Assembly (NCBI RefSeq): GCF_020859565.1
Contig: NZ_JAJHUO010000038.1
Coordinates: forward strand, 29,973-93,972
DNA length: 64,000 nucleotides
Direction: 5' to 3'
DNA from: Saccharothrix luteola
GTDB taxonomy: Bacteria; Actinomycetota; Actinomycetes; Mycobacteriales; Pseudonocardiaceae
The translations under genes and the position numbers were made by a program. This document shows, piece by piece, positions 39,759 to 47,587 of this stretch (positions are counted from its first letter, which is position 1; each line of letters opens with the position of its first letter). The notes under the pieces were generated by a model, which saw nothing but the letters and a program-made list of their open reading frames with translations, was not told where the DNA came from and searched no databases.

Positions 39759-41990
39759 CTACCTCGACGGGTAGGTGATGTTCGGGCGGGGCGGTGCGGC
39801 CATGTTCGCGCCGAGGAAGTAGTCGACGTGGTGGGACTGCATGTAACCCTTGAGGGTCATGGCGTTGCGGTAGGCCGGGTTGTGGGCGAGGGTGTAGAGC
39901 CTGGTGCTGCTCGGTCGGTTGGTGGTGAAGATGATCAGTTCGTTGAACGCGGCGTTGGTGTAGAGGACCTCTTCGCGCCAGTCGCCGAGGATGTCGCCGT
40001 AGATGACCGGCGAGTTGCCCTGGGCCGCGTCGACCGCCCCGTACTGCGAGGTCGTGAGCAGTCGCGGCACGCTGTTGGTGGTGGTGGGGCTGGTCGGGTT
40101 CCACTTCTCGAACTTGCCGTCGTTGAGCAGTTCCATGGTGGTGTCGCCGTCCCAGTACAGGCCGAGCTGCGGCCACGGCTGCAGTGACGTGCTCGACTGG
40201 GTGAGCCGGTTGGTCGCCGCGTTGTAGAGACCGGAGAACGCCCAGACCTCCATGCCGGGGTGACGGGGGTCGATGTCGCCGGCCATGCCGCGGCCCACGT
40301 CGGCGGTGCCGGGCTCGGTGTGGCGCCAGATGATGTTGCCGTTGGCGGCGTCGTAGTAGTAGTCGCGCAGGCCGCTGGGGTTGACCTGCTGCACGCCGTA
40401 GCCCTCCAGCCCCGGACGGGCGGGGTCCAGGTCGGCGATGTGGAAGCGGTCGCCGTGCACGACGCCAGCCGGGCCGAGGGAGTAGCGGAGGCGGCCGTCG
40501 CCGTTGAGCACGAACCCGATCTCGGCGATCTCGTCGCGGCCGTCACCGTCGACGTCGATGATGCGGGTGTTGTGGCCGTCGGGCAGGTTCTGGTTGCCGC
40601 GCAGGAACTTCCACTGCATGGTCAGCGCGTTGCCGGTGAACCGCCAGGCGGCGAACATCAGGTTGAAGTCACCGCTGCCGATCCGGTTCTTCATGAACGC
40701 CACCAGGCTGGGGTTGACGCCGTCGAGGTAGCCGACGCCGAAGCGGGCGTACATCGGGCCGTCGGCCAGGTAGTCGGTGGGCACCGGCGCGGTGGCGCGG
40801 GGCGCGCCGGTCATGCCGTCGAGGATGGCGATGTGCTGGCGGTTGTCGTTGCTGTCGGTGAACCGGACGCCGTTGCCGAAGGTGACGCCGTTGGCGATGC
40901 GCACGGCGACCTCGGCGCGGCCGTCGCTGTCGAGGTCCTGGACGGTGACGCCGTCGTTGTGGCCGACGTCGATGGTGGCCGAGCCGCCCTCGATGTTGTT
41001 CTGGTTGGTGCTGTTGGGGCCCATGTCGACCTGCCAGAGGAACCGGCCGTCACGGCGGTAGGCCTCGATCTTCTGCGGCGAGGTCTGCCGGTCGAGCACG
41101 TAGTCGTACTCGCCGTCGCCGTCCAGGTCTCCGACCCAGAGGAACTTCACCGCGCCGCCGGCGCGCAGCGGCACCCGGACCACCGGCTCGACCGCGCGGT
41201 TCGCGGCCAGGGCGAATGCGCCGCTGGGCGCCTGCTCCACGCCGTTGACCACCGGGCGCACCCGGTAGCTGTTGGCGCGGGTGGCGTTGGCCGTGGCGTC
41301 GGTGAAGTTGGTGCCGCCGGTCAGCACGGAGGAGTTGAGCTTGACCTCGGCGCCGCCGTCGGTCGACCGGTAGACGTTGAAGCCGATCCCGCTCGGGTCG
41401 AGCCCCAGCAGCCGCCAGCTGACCAGGACTTCGGTGCTGCTGGAGCGCACCGCCACCACGCCCCGGCCGAGGCTCTCCATCCGCCTGGCCCCGTCGGAGC
41501 CGCCGTCGGTGGTGGTGAGGTCGAGGTAGTCGATGTTGGCCAGCCCGCCGGTGGTGGTGGCGGCGAGCTGCACGGTGTTGGCGCCCGCGGTCACCGGGAC
41601 GGTGAGCGTCTTGGTCGCCCAGGTGTTCCACGCGCCGGTGCCGTCGAACGCGGAGCCGGCCTGCACCACCGCGCCGTTGACGCTGATGTCCGCCGGCCGG
41701 TTGGCGGAGCCGTTCGCGTACCGGATGGCGAGGGTCGCGGCGCCGGCGGTGGTCGCGTCGACCGTGAACCGCGCCGACGCGCCGACCGCGCCGGTGGAGT
41801 CGCAGAACCCGGAGCCGGAGTAGCCGGAGTGGTTCGAGGCGACGGCGCCGTCACAGGTGGCGGGGGAGGCCTCGGCCTCGTACCGGGTGGTCGCGGCGTG
41901 CACGGCGGGCGCGGACACCACCGCCACCGCGATACCGGACAGGACTGCGGTCACGGCAACGACTGCGGACGTCTTTGTCGGTCGTCTCAT
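39759..41990 (-). CDS. Secreted CBM35-type / PL11 rhamnogalacturonan lyase
   Basis: A 743-aa exported polysaccharide lyase. A signal peptide precedes an N-terminal CBM6/35-like module (about 32-165, RYEAEASPATCDG...NIDYLDL). The catalytic eight-bladed propeller of family PL11 follows, with hallmark segments RRMESLGRGVVAVRSSSTEVLVSWRLLG, FLWVGDLDGDGEYDYVLDR, DLDSDGRAEVAVR and DVDGDGRDEIAEIG. The calcium-binding DxDxDG loops recur along it. PL11 cleaves rhamnogalacturonan I backbones of pectin by beta-elimination. The start at 41990 follows AAGGGA. Its products would feed the rhamnose operon at the end of the window. Confidence 0.94.
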   Translation of the reverse strand: MRRPTKTSAVVAVTAVLSGIAVAVVSAPAVHAATTRYEAEASPATCDGAVASNHSGYSGSGFCDSTGAVGASARFTVDATTAGAATLAIRYANGSANRPADISVNGAVVQAGSAFDGTGAWNTWATKTLTVPVTAGANTVQLAATTTGGLANIDYLDLTTTDGGSDGARRMESLGRGVVAVRSSSTEVLVSWRLLGLDPSGIGFNVYRSTDGGAEVKLNSSVLTGGTNFTDATANATRANSYRVRPVVNGVEQAPSGAFALAANRAVEPVVRVPLRAGGAVKFLWVGDLDGDGEYDYVLDRQTSPQKIEAYRRDGRFLWQVDMGPNSTNQNNIEGGSATIDVGHNDGVTVQDLDSDGRAEVAVRIANGVTFGNGVRFTDSNDNRQHIAILDGMTGAPRATAPVPTDYLADGPMYARFGVGYLDGVNPSLVAFMKNRIGSGDFNLMFAAWRFTGNALTMQWKFLRGNQNLPDGHNTRIIDVDGDGRDEIAEIGFVLNGDGRLRYSLGPAGVVHGDRFHIADLDPARPGLEGYGVQQVNPSGLRDYYYDAANGNIIWRHTEPGTADVGRGMAGDIDPRHPGMEVWAFSGLYNAATNRLTQSSTSLQPWPQLGLYWDGDTTMELLNDGKFEKWNPTSPTTTNSVPRLLTTSQYGAVDAAQGNSPVIYGDILGDWREEVLYTNAAFNELIIFTTNRPSSTRLYTLAHNPAYRNAMTLKGYMQSHHVDYFLGANMAAPPRPNITYPSR

Positions 41991-42088
41991 GATGGTCCCT
42001 TGACGTGCCGGGGTGGCGCGCACCCTGACGATCGGACAGTTGGGTTGTGGCGGCGTGCGTCGATCCGGCGGCGAGCGCGCTGCGTACC

Positions 42089-42112
42089 GGTAACCGCGTG
42101 AAAACGGTTACC
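42089..42112. promoter_or_regulatory. Inverted repeat GGTAACCG-N8-CGGTTACC
   Basis: Perfect 8-bp arms about 100 bp upstream of the rhamnogalacturonan lyase start on the minus strand. It is a candidate operator or hairpin in its leader. Confidence 0.55.
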
Positions 42113-42371
42113 TCGCACGTAGCGAACCAGGCCGTCGGAGCGGCTGTCAACATGCGGTCGTCGGGCGAGGTTCGTTCGGCAACAGCGACTATGGGCACCT
42201 GGCCGCGCCGGAGTGGTCGATGAAAGCGGTTTAACGGTGGTCGGACCGGCGTGACCTACGGCTCGGCTAGGCCGCCATCGGCTCGGCGGTGACGGTTGTG
42301 AGCGTTAACCGAACGCGGCCCAGGCGCGGCGATCGGGTCTTGCTCGCGACGAAAACGTTGCGCTACGGTGC

Positions 42372-42385
42372 TGCGAACGCTCCCG
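42372..42385. promoter_or_regulatory. CebR-like sequence TGCGAACGCTCCCG
   Basis: Matches 11 of 14 positions of TGGGAGCGCTCCCA, and 13 of 14 positions of the copy upstream of the CE2 gene. It lies in the gap between the divergent pectin genes. Confidence 0.4.
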
Positions 42386-42611
42386 ATCGTGTGGGCCCGG
42401 CATCCGGCGTGAGCGTGGTCGGATCTTGCTCGCAAGGAGGCGAAGCGTGATTCTGCGGCACAAACCGATGCGCGGGCAGTGTTCTTCGGGTGGGGCCTCC
42501 ACCCGGTAGGCCTCTCTGGTCGAAGGGCTTAGTGGCGGAGCCCTGGCCCTCTTCGCCTGTTCTCGGCCATGTCACGAACCCTCTTCGCGAAGGGCTGTCG
42601 TCCGCGCGGGA

Positions 42612-42625
42612 ATGTTAACGCTAAC
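42612..42625. promoter_or_regulatory. LacI-type operator TGTTAACGCTAACA
   Basis: A near-perfect dyad with a central CG, typical of LacI-family sites, 83 bp upstream of the GH43 start. Confidence 0.55.
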
Positions 42626-42707
42626 AGGCCTGGTCGCTGACCGACCGGCGGAAGCGACCGGCTGGTCGCGCGTCCGACCCCACCCCGCTCCCCACCCAGG
42701 AGTTCCC

Positions 42708-44186
42708 ATGATGCTTGCCCATCGGCGTGGTGCGGGCCCGCGAGCCCTGTCGCTCGTCGTCGCCCTCGTCGCCGCGCTGTCCGTGGTCCTGGTGAGCCAG
42801 GACCGCGCCGACGCCGCGCCCGGCCCGTCGTTCACCAACCCGGTCGTGCCCGCGCCCAACAGCGCCGACCCGACGCTGGTGCAGCACAACGGCCAGTACT
42901 ACTACGTCGCCACGACGTGGACGTCCGACATCCTGATGCGGCGGTCGTCCACGATCGCCGGACTGCGCAGTGCGCCGGAGACGCGGATCTTCACCGCGAC
43001 CCAGAACGAGGGCTGCTGCACGATGTGGGCCCCGCACCTGGAGCAGATCGGCACCCGCTGGTACCTCTACTACTCGGTGGAACCCCGGTCCGGGTACGGG
43101 TCGCGCCGCACGCACGTGCTGGAGAGCGCCGCGAACGACCCGGCGGGCCCGTACACCTATCGTGGCGTGCTCAACCTGATGCCGAACAACGGTTGGGCGA
43201 TCGACGGTGCGGTGCTCAAGCTGAACGGAGCCCTGTACTTCCACTACTCGGCCTTCCACGCCGACGGGCTCCAGTCGATCTACATCGCGCCGATGAGCAG
43301 CCCGACCACGGTCTCGACCCACGGCACCCGCATCTCCGCGCCCACCCTGGCGTGGGAGCGGCAGGGGCAACCGGTCAACGAGGGGTCGTTCGCCCTGCAG
43401 CGCGGCGGCCGGACGTTCCTGACCTACTCCGCGAGCTTCTGCGGCACCGCCGACTACAAGCTGGGCATGCTGGAGTACCGCGGTGGCGACCCGTTGGCGC
43501 AGAGCTCCTGGACGAAGTTCGCGAACCCGATCTTCCAGCGCAACGACGCCGCCGGCGTCTACGGCCCCGGCCACCACTCGTTCTTCACCTCGCCGGACGG
43601 CACCGAGACCTGGATCGCCTACCACGCCAACGACTCGGCGTCCCAGGGCTGCGGCAAGACGCGCACCACGCGGGTGCAGAAGATCTCGTGGAACGCCGAC
43701 GGCACGCCCAACCTCGGCGTACCCGTGTCCACCTCCACCGTGCTCCCGGGACCGTCCGGTGAGACCGGCGGCGGCCCGCGCGTGCGGATCCGCAACGAGC
43801 ACAGCACCCTCTGCCTGGACGACTACAACCTCGTCACCACACCGGGCGCCGAGGTGCGGCAGTGGACGTGCAACAACCTCGCCGTGCAGGACTGGTACCT
43901 CACTCCGGTCGGCAACGGCTACTACACCGTGGCCAACGGCCACAGCGGGCTCTGCCTGGACAACAAGGACTGGGGCACCGCGGCGGGCTCGCCGGTGCAG
44001 CAGTGGACGTGCAACGGCCTCGCCGTCCAGCAGTGGCGGCTGACCACGACCAACGGCACGACCACGCTGGTCAACCGGCACAGCGGGCTGTGCCTGGACA
44101 ACAAGGACTGGGGCACGGCGGCGGGTTCGCCGGTGCAGCAGTGGACGTGCAACGGCCTCGCCGTCCAGCGGTGGGTCGTCGGTTGA
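42708..44186 (+). CDS. Secreted GH43 glycosidase with ricin-type (CBM13) domain
   Basis: A 492-aa exported enzyme. A signal peptide (ALSLVVALVAALSVVLV...ADA) leads to a five-bladed GH43 propeller (about 40-350): base Asp in SADPTLVQHNGQYYYV, middle Asp in WAIDGAVLKL and acid Glu in VNEGSFAL. A ricin-type beta-trefoil (about 365-492) follows with three QxW-like repeats (CLDDYN, CLDNKDWGTAAGSPVQQWTC twice). GH43 covers arabinanases, arabinofuranosidases and xylosidases; the exact activity is open, but arabinan side chains of pectin fit the neighbour. AGGAG precedes the ATG. Confidence 0.92.
   Translation: MMLAHRRGAGPRALSLVVALVAALSVVLVSQDRADAAPGPSFTNPVVPAPNSADPTLVQHNGQYYYVATTWTSDILMRRSSTIAGLRSAPETRIFTATQNEGCCTMWAPHLEQIGTRWYLYYSVEPRSGYGSRRTHVLESAANDPAGPYTYRGVLNLMPNNGWAIDGAVLKLNGALYFHYSAFHADGLQSIYIAPMSSPTTVSTHGTRISAPTLAWERQGQPVNEGSFALQRGGRTFLTYSASFCGTADYKLGMLEYRGGDPLAQSSWTKFANPIFQRNDAAGVYGPGHHSFFTSPDGTETWIAYHANDSASQGCGKTRTTRVQKISWNADGTPNLGVPVSTSTVLPGPSGETGGGPRVRIRNEHSTLCLDDYNLVTTPGAEVRQWTCNNLAVQDWYLTPVGNGYYTVANGHSGLCLDNKDWGTAAGSPVQQWTCNGLAVQQWRLTTTNGTTTLVNRHSGLCLDNKDWGTAAGSPVQQWTCNGLAVQRWVVG
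43941..44168. repeat. 90-bp near-identical repeat in the ricin domain
   Basis: Positions 43941-44030 and 44079-44168 are almost identical at a 138-nt spacing (46 codons). They code for the second and third trefoil repeats. Confidence 0.85.
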
Positions 44187-44284
44187 CCACCTGAACGGTC
44201 CATCGTCTCGCACGTTGGGCCGAGAGGGGGATCGTCAGGTGTTCGTCAGGTCCGACGGGCGCTGTTCGGGGCATGATGGTGTGG

Positions 44285-44315
44285 CGACTCGCGGGGGCGG
44301 TACCCACGCGAGTCG
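44285..44315. terminator. Stem-loop 100 bp after the GH43 gene
   Basis: CGACTCGCG (44285-44293) pairs with CGCGAGTCG (44307-44315), 9 bp with a 13-nt loop. It may terminate the GH43 transcript or act upstream of the next gene. Confidence 0.4.
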
Positions 44316-44433
44316 ACCATTCTTCGCGGTGGACGACCCGATCGGCCCCACCCGTGCCTGCGCGGGGTGAAGCCGCCGGCGACCGCAAGGCGATCGTCAG
44401 GTTCGCCGCGGCCGGTTCACGGGATGCTGGAAC

Positions 44434-44835
44434 GTGTCCTTCGAGCGCCAACCCCGTGACCCGGCACGCGGCCACGACACCGTCGTCCTGGTCATGGACG
44501 ACCACGACTCCCCATCGGCACCCGAGGTCGCGTCGTGGTTGCGGGACCGCGTCGGCGGTCGGCCCGGCCAGGACGTCCTGCGGGTGGGTGTGGTCGTCGG
44601 CGAGTTGCTGGACAACGCCCGATGCCACGGCGAGCCGCCCTACGTGCTGGAACTGACGACGGACGCGTGGACCGACACCCTGACGGTCCGCGTCCGCGAC
44701 CACGCGCCCCGGCACACCGCGCCGTGGCCCCTCGGAGCCGGGCTGCTGATCGTCGACGGCCTGGTCGAGCAGTGGGGTGTCGTCTCGGCGGCGGGGCACA
44801 CGACCGTGTGGGCCAAGGTGCGGTTCGACGCCTGA
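44434..44835 (+). CDS. RsbW-like anti-sigma ATPase
   Basis: A 133-aa GHKL ATPase-domain protein with N-box VVVGELLDNARCHG and RVRDHAPRHTAP. The G2 region is LGAGLLIVDGLVEQWGV. It resembles the short stand-alone ATPases of streptomycetes that phosphorylate or bind STAS and sigma partners. The GTG start at 44434 is plausible but other starts cannot be excluded. It lies 72 nt before the first tRNA-like gene. Confidence 0.75.
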   Translation: MSFERQPRDPARGHDTVVLVMDDHDSPSAPEVASWLRDRVGGRPGQDVLRVGVVVGELLDNARCHGEPPYVLELTTDAWTDTLTVRVRDHAPRHTAPWPLGAGLLIVDGLVEQWGVVSAAGHTTVWAKVRFDA

Positions 44836-44907
44836 CCTCCGTCCACCCGATCGCCTTCGGTCCGCCTGGCGACCTCGGTGTGGCTCGGAGATAGGATGCC
44901 GCCCAAT

Positions 44908-44985
44908 GCCCAGGTCGTAGCGCAGAGGCAGGCGCTCCGCACTGGCAGTGCGGGTCACGCCGGTTCGAATCCGGCCGCCTGGGCA
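44908..44985 (+). tRNA. tRNA-like gene, anticodon GGC (Ala), extended acceptor
   Basis: 78 nt that fold as a cloverleaf. The anticodon stem CCGCA/TGCGG encloses loop CTGGCAG (anticodon GGC), and the T arm is GCCGG-TTCGAAT-CCGGC. The acceptor GCCCAGG/CCTGGGC is followed by a bulged T and two more CG/GC pairs, so it is 9 bp plus a bulge, not 7. The G3-U70 pair that marks alanine tRNAs is missing (C3-G70). No CCA is encoded. It shares a TCGTAGCGCAG D-arm with the tRNA-like gene at 50878 and most of it with the one at 44994. Confidence 0.75.
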
Positions 44986-44993
44986 GGCTGTCC

Positions 44994-45065
44994 GGTCCCG
45001 TAGCGCAGAGGCAGACGCGCCGTCTCCGCAAGGCGGACACGCAGGTTCGAATCCTGCCGGGACCA
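44994..45065 (+). tRNA. tRNA-like gene, anticodon probably CGC
   Basis: 72 nt with a normal 7-bp acceptor GGTCCCG/CGGGACC and a short D stem. The anticodon stem CCGTC/GGCGG holds one G-T pair, and the T arm is GCAGG-TTCGAAT-CCTGC. The anticodon loop reads TCCGCAA, which puts C where the invariant U33 should be and gives anticodon CGC (Ala codon GCG). Variable loop 4 nt, no encoded CCA. It begins 8 nt after the previous tRNA-like gene and ends 24 nt before the zinc-ribbon SDR gene, so all may share a transcript. Confidence 0.75.
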
Positions 45066-45089
45066 CAACGACCAGGGAAGACGGGCGGG

Positions 45090-46424
45090 ATGGACGAGCA
45101 CGGGCAGGCGGCGTTCCACGCTGCCGTCGCCAGGCTGCGCGCCCTGCCCGCCGACGATCCGGTGCGGCTGCGCGCGGAGCGGGTCGCGGAGTCGTTCGTC
45201 CGGGACGGCAAGCAGCGGCGGAGGAAGGTGCGTGCCGCCGAGCGCGCGGCGGCCGACGCGGCGGTCGACGCCACCACCGCCACCGGCGGCCACGACCGGC
45301 GCGACGACGCCCCGCTGCACGTGGAGCCGGCCGCGCCGGCACGTCCGCTCGCCCGGCCCCGCCGCTGCTACGTCTGCAAGGCGGGGTACCGGCTGGCCGA
45401 CGCGTTCTACCACCGGCTGTGCCCGACCTGCGCGGCGGAGAACGCCGAGCGCCGGGCAGCGCGCGCGGACCTGGTGGGACGCCGCGCGCTGCTCACCGGC
45501 GGCCGGGTGAAGATCGGCTTCCACCTCGCGCTGATGATGCTGCGCGACGGCGCGGAACTGATCGTGACCACGCGCTTCCCGCACGACGCGGTGCGGCGCT
45601 TCCGGGCGGCGCCGGGCAGCGAGGCGTGGCTGGACCGGCTGTCGGTCGTCGGCATCGACCTGTGCGACCCGCGCCAGGTGCTCGGCCTGTGCGAGTCGCT
45701 GCGCGCCGAGGGCAGACCGCTCGACATCCTGGTCAACAACGCGGCCCAGACCGTGCGCCGACCACCCGAGTCGTACGCGGCCCTGGTCGGCGGCGAGACC
45801 GGCGTGCTGCCCGCGAACGTCCGCCTCGCGCCGGGGTTCCGCCCGATGCCCGCGCTGGGCGACACCCGCCAGGCGCTCGCCCTCGTACCGGCGGCGGGAG
45901 GGGTGGAGGTGGACGAGGCAGGGTTGCTGCCCGACACCGCGCCGGTCAACTCCTGGTCGCAGCACATCGGCGAGCTGGACCCGACCGAGGTGCTGGAAAC
46001 GCAGCTGGTCAACGCGCTCGCGCCGACCCTGCTGTGCGACCGCCTGCTGCCGCTGCTGCTGGCCTCAGACTTCCCGCGTCGCTACGTCGTCAACGTCTCG
46101 GCCGTCGAGGGCCGGTTCGCGGTCCGGAACAAGACCGCCCGGCACCCGCACACCAACATGGCCAAGGCCGCGCTCAACATGCTGACCCGCACCAGCGGCC
46201 CCGACCTGGCCCGGCGGGGCGTGTACATGTGCGCGGTGGACACCGGGTGGATCACCGACGAGAACCCGGCGCCGAAGAAGGCCCGGCTCGCCGAACGAGG
46301 TTTCCGCACGCCGCTCGACGTCGTCGACGGCTCGGCGCGCGTCTACGACCCGATCGTGCGGGGTGAAGCGGGCGCGCCGGTCGCCGGCGTCCTCCTCAAG
46401 GACTACCGCGAGGTGGACTGGTGA
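45090..46424 (+). CDS. Zinc-ribbon / SDR fusion protein with altered active site
   Basis: A 444-aa protein. Residues 1-90 are helical and charged. A zinc ribbon at about 91-118 has CYVC...CPTC. The rest is a Rossmann short-chain dehydrogenase fold with cofactor loop LLTGGRVKIGFHLAL, DILVNNAAQ and VVNVSAVEG. The usual YxxxK active site reads HTNMAKAAL, which puts Thr in the Tyr position; catalysis by the normal SDR route is therefore doubtful. The zinc ribbon suggests binding of RNA, DNA or protein. It follows two tRNA-like genes by 24 nt and overlaps the LRR gene by 4 nt. Confidence 0.85.
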   Translation: MDEHGQAAFHAAVARLRALPADDPVRLRAERVAESFVRDGKQRRRKVRAAERAAADAAVDATTATGGHDRRDDAPLHVEPAAPARPLARPRRCYVCKAGYRLADAFYHRLCPTCAAENAERRAARADLVGRRALLTGGRVKIGFHLALMMLRDGAELIVTTRFPHDAVRRFRAAPGSEAWLDRLSVVGIDLCDPRQVLGLCESLRAEGRPLDILVNNAAQTVRRPPESYAALVGGETGVLPANVRLAPGFRPMPALGDTRQALALVPAAGGVEVDEAGLLPDTAPVNSWSQHIGELDPTEVLETQLVNALAPTLLCDRLLPLLLASDFPRRYVVNVSAVEGRFAVRNKTARHPHTNMAKAALNMLTRTSGPDLARRGVYMCAVDTGWITDENPAPKKARLAERGFRTPLDVVDGSARVYDPIVRGEAGAPVAGVLLKDYREVDW

Positions 46425-47587
46425 GCCCGATGCGTCCGCGCCCGACCGGCGACCTCGAACCGCTGCTGTCGTGGCTGCGCACCGGCGGCACGACCGACCG
46501 GCGGCTGGACTTCCCGTCCGGGACCGCCCTCCCGGACGGTCGCCTCGACCTGTGCAAGCAGGCGCTCGGGCCGACCGGGGCCAGGCTGGTCGCGGACGCG
46601 CTGCGCCCCGGCGTGGTCCGGCACCTGCTGCTGGGCACCGACGAGCTCGGCGACGAGGGTGCGGCCGAGGTGGCGGGTCGGGCCGTCGAACGGGAAGTGG
46701 AGACGCTGTACCTGGGCTGCAACGGGATCACCGCCGGTGGCGCCTGCGACATCGCGGACAACCTGCGCGCGTCGCCGCAGGCGGCCCGGGTCACCGGGAT
46801 CTGGCTCAAGCGCAACCCGCTCGACGGCGGCGCGGGCGAGGCCGCGGCGGGGATCGTCGAGGCCGCCCGTTCGCTGCGCACCCTCGACCTGGTCCAGACC
46901 GGGCTGGACGCGCCGGGCCTCGCCGTCCTGGTGGACGCGCTGGTCACCGCCGCCGCGGCCGGGCGTCGGGTCGAACGCCTCTACGTCGGCGGCAACCCGC
47001 TCGGCGCGGAGGGTGCGGCGCACCTCGTCGTCCTCCTGCGCGCCGACGTGGTCAGCGAGCTGTACGTGTCCGCCGCGCGGCTCGGCGACCGGGGCGCGGA
47101 GACCATCGCGGACGCGCTCGTGCCGGGTGGGCGGCTGCGGCGGCTCTCGGTCGCCAGCAACGGCATCGGACCGGCCGCCGCCACCCGGCTCGTGGTCGCG
47201 GCCGTGGCGGCGGGCGTCGAGGTGTGCGACCTCGGCCGGGTGAAGGCGGCGGGAGTCCTCGGCGCGCGGGACAACCGGCTGGACGGGACCGCGACGACCA
47301 CGATCGCCGAGGCGCTCTCGGCACGGCCGCACGGGTTGCGGCACCTGGTCCTGAGCGACACGGGGCTGCGCAGCGGCGAGGCGCACCGGCTGCTCGACGG
47401 TGCGCTGCGGGCCGTCACGCCGACGCGTTTCGCGCTCGGCAAGGGCATCGCCACGAGCGTCCGGCGCAGGTTGGACGCGTTGAGCGCGGACATCCCGGAC
47501 CAACCCGCGCCGCACGCCGACGTGTCCGCCGTGCGCAGCGTGCACCGCCGGCCACCGCCCGACCGGCCACCACCCGGTCAGCCCTGA
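46421..47587 (+). CDS. Leucine-rich-repeat protein (ribonuclease-inhibitor type)
   Basis: A 388-aa protein with about eight 28-30-residue LRRs of the ribonuclease-inhibitor type: VETLYLGCNGITAGGACDIADNL, VERLYVGGNPLGAEGAAHLVVLL, LRRLSVASNGIGPAAATRLVV, LRHLVLSDTGLRSGEAHRLLDG. No enzymatic domain is present. It is likely a recognition or scaffold protein, like LRRs of STAND-type defence proteins, here encoded separately. GTG start overlaps the SDR stop (GTGA). The C-terminal 35 residues are Pro/Arg-rich. It is convergent with, and overlaps by 10 nt, the AAA ATPase gene. Confidence 0.88.
   Translation: MSPMRPRPTGDLEPLLSWLRTGGTTDRRLDFPSGTALPDGRLDLCKQALGPTGARLVADALRPGVVRHLLLGTDELGDEGAAEVAGRAVEREVETLYLGCNGITAGGACDIADNLRASPQAARVTGIWLKRNPLDGGAGEAAAGIVEAARSLRTLDLVQTGLDAPGLAVLVDALVTAAAAGRRVERLYVGGNPLGAEGAAHLVVLLRADVVSELYVSAARLGDRGAETIADALVPGGRLRRLSVASNGIGPAAATRLVVAAVAAGVEVCDLGRVKAAGVLGARDNRLDGTATTTIAEALSARPHGLRHLVLSDTGLRSGEAHRLLDGALRAVTPTRFALGKGIATSVRRRLDALSADIPDQPAPHADVSAVRSVHRRPPPDRPPPGQP

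Larger units (their letters stand above)
41991..42707. other. Divergent intergenic region between PL11 and GH43 genes, 717 bp
   Basis: No convincing protein-coding frame. It holds several operator-like sequences: an 8-bp inverted repeat at 42089-42112, a CebR-like 11/14 match at 42372-42385, a related TGTGAGCGTTAACC near 42298, and a LacI-type near-palindrome at 42612-42625. Their number suggests that both flanking pectin genes are regulated by sugar-responsive repressors. Confidence 0.55.

Noticed and set aside
40260..42101. A 613-codon plus-strand frame
   Set aside because: Antisense to the PL11 lyase; low complexity and no domains.
42305..42577. Short minus-strand frames in the PL11-GH43 gap
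   Set aside because: They are short, lack ribosome sites and family features, and lie among operator-like repeats.
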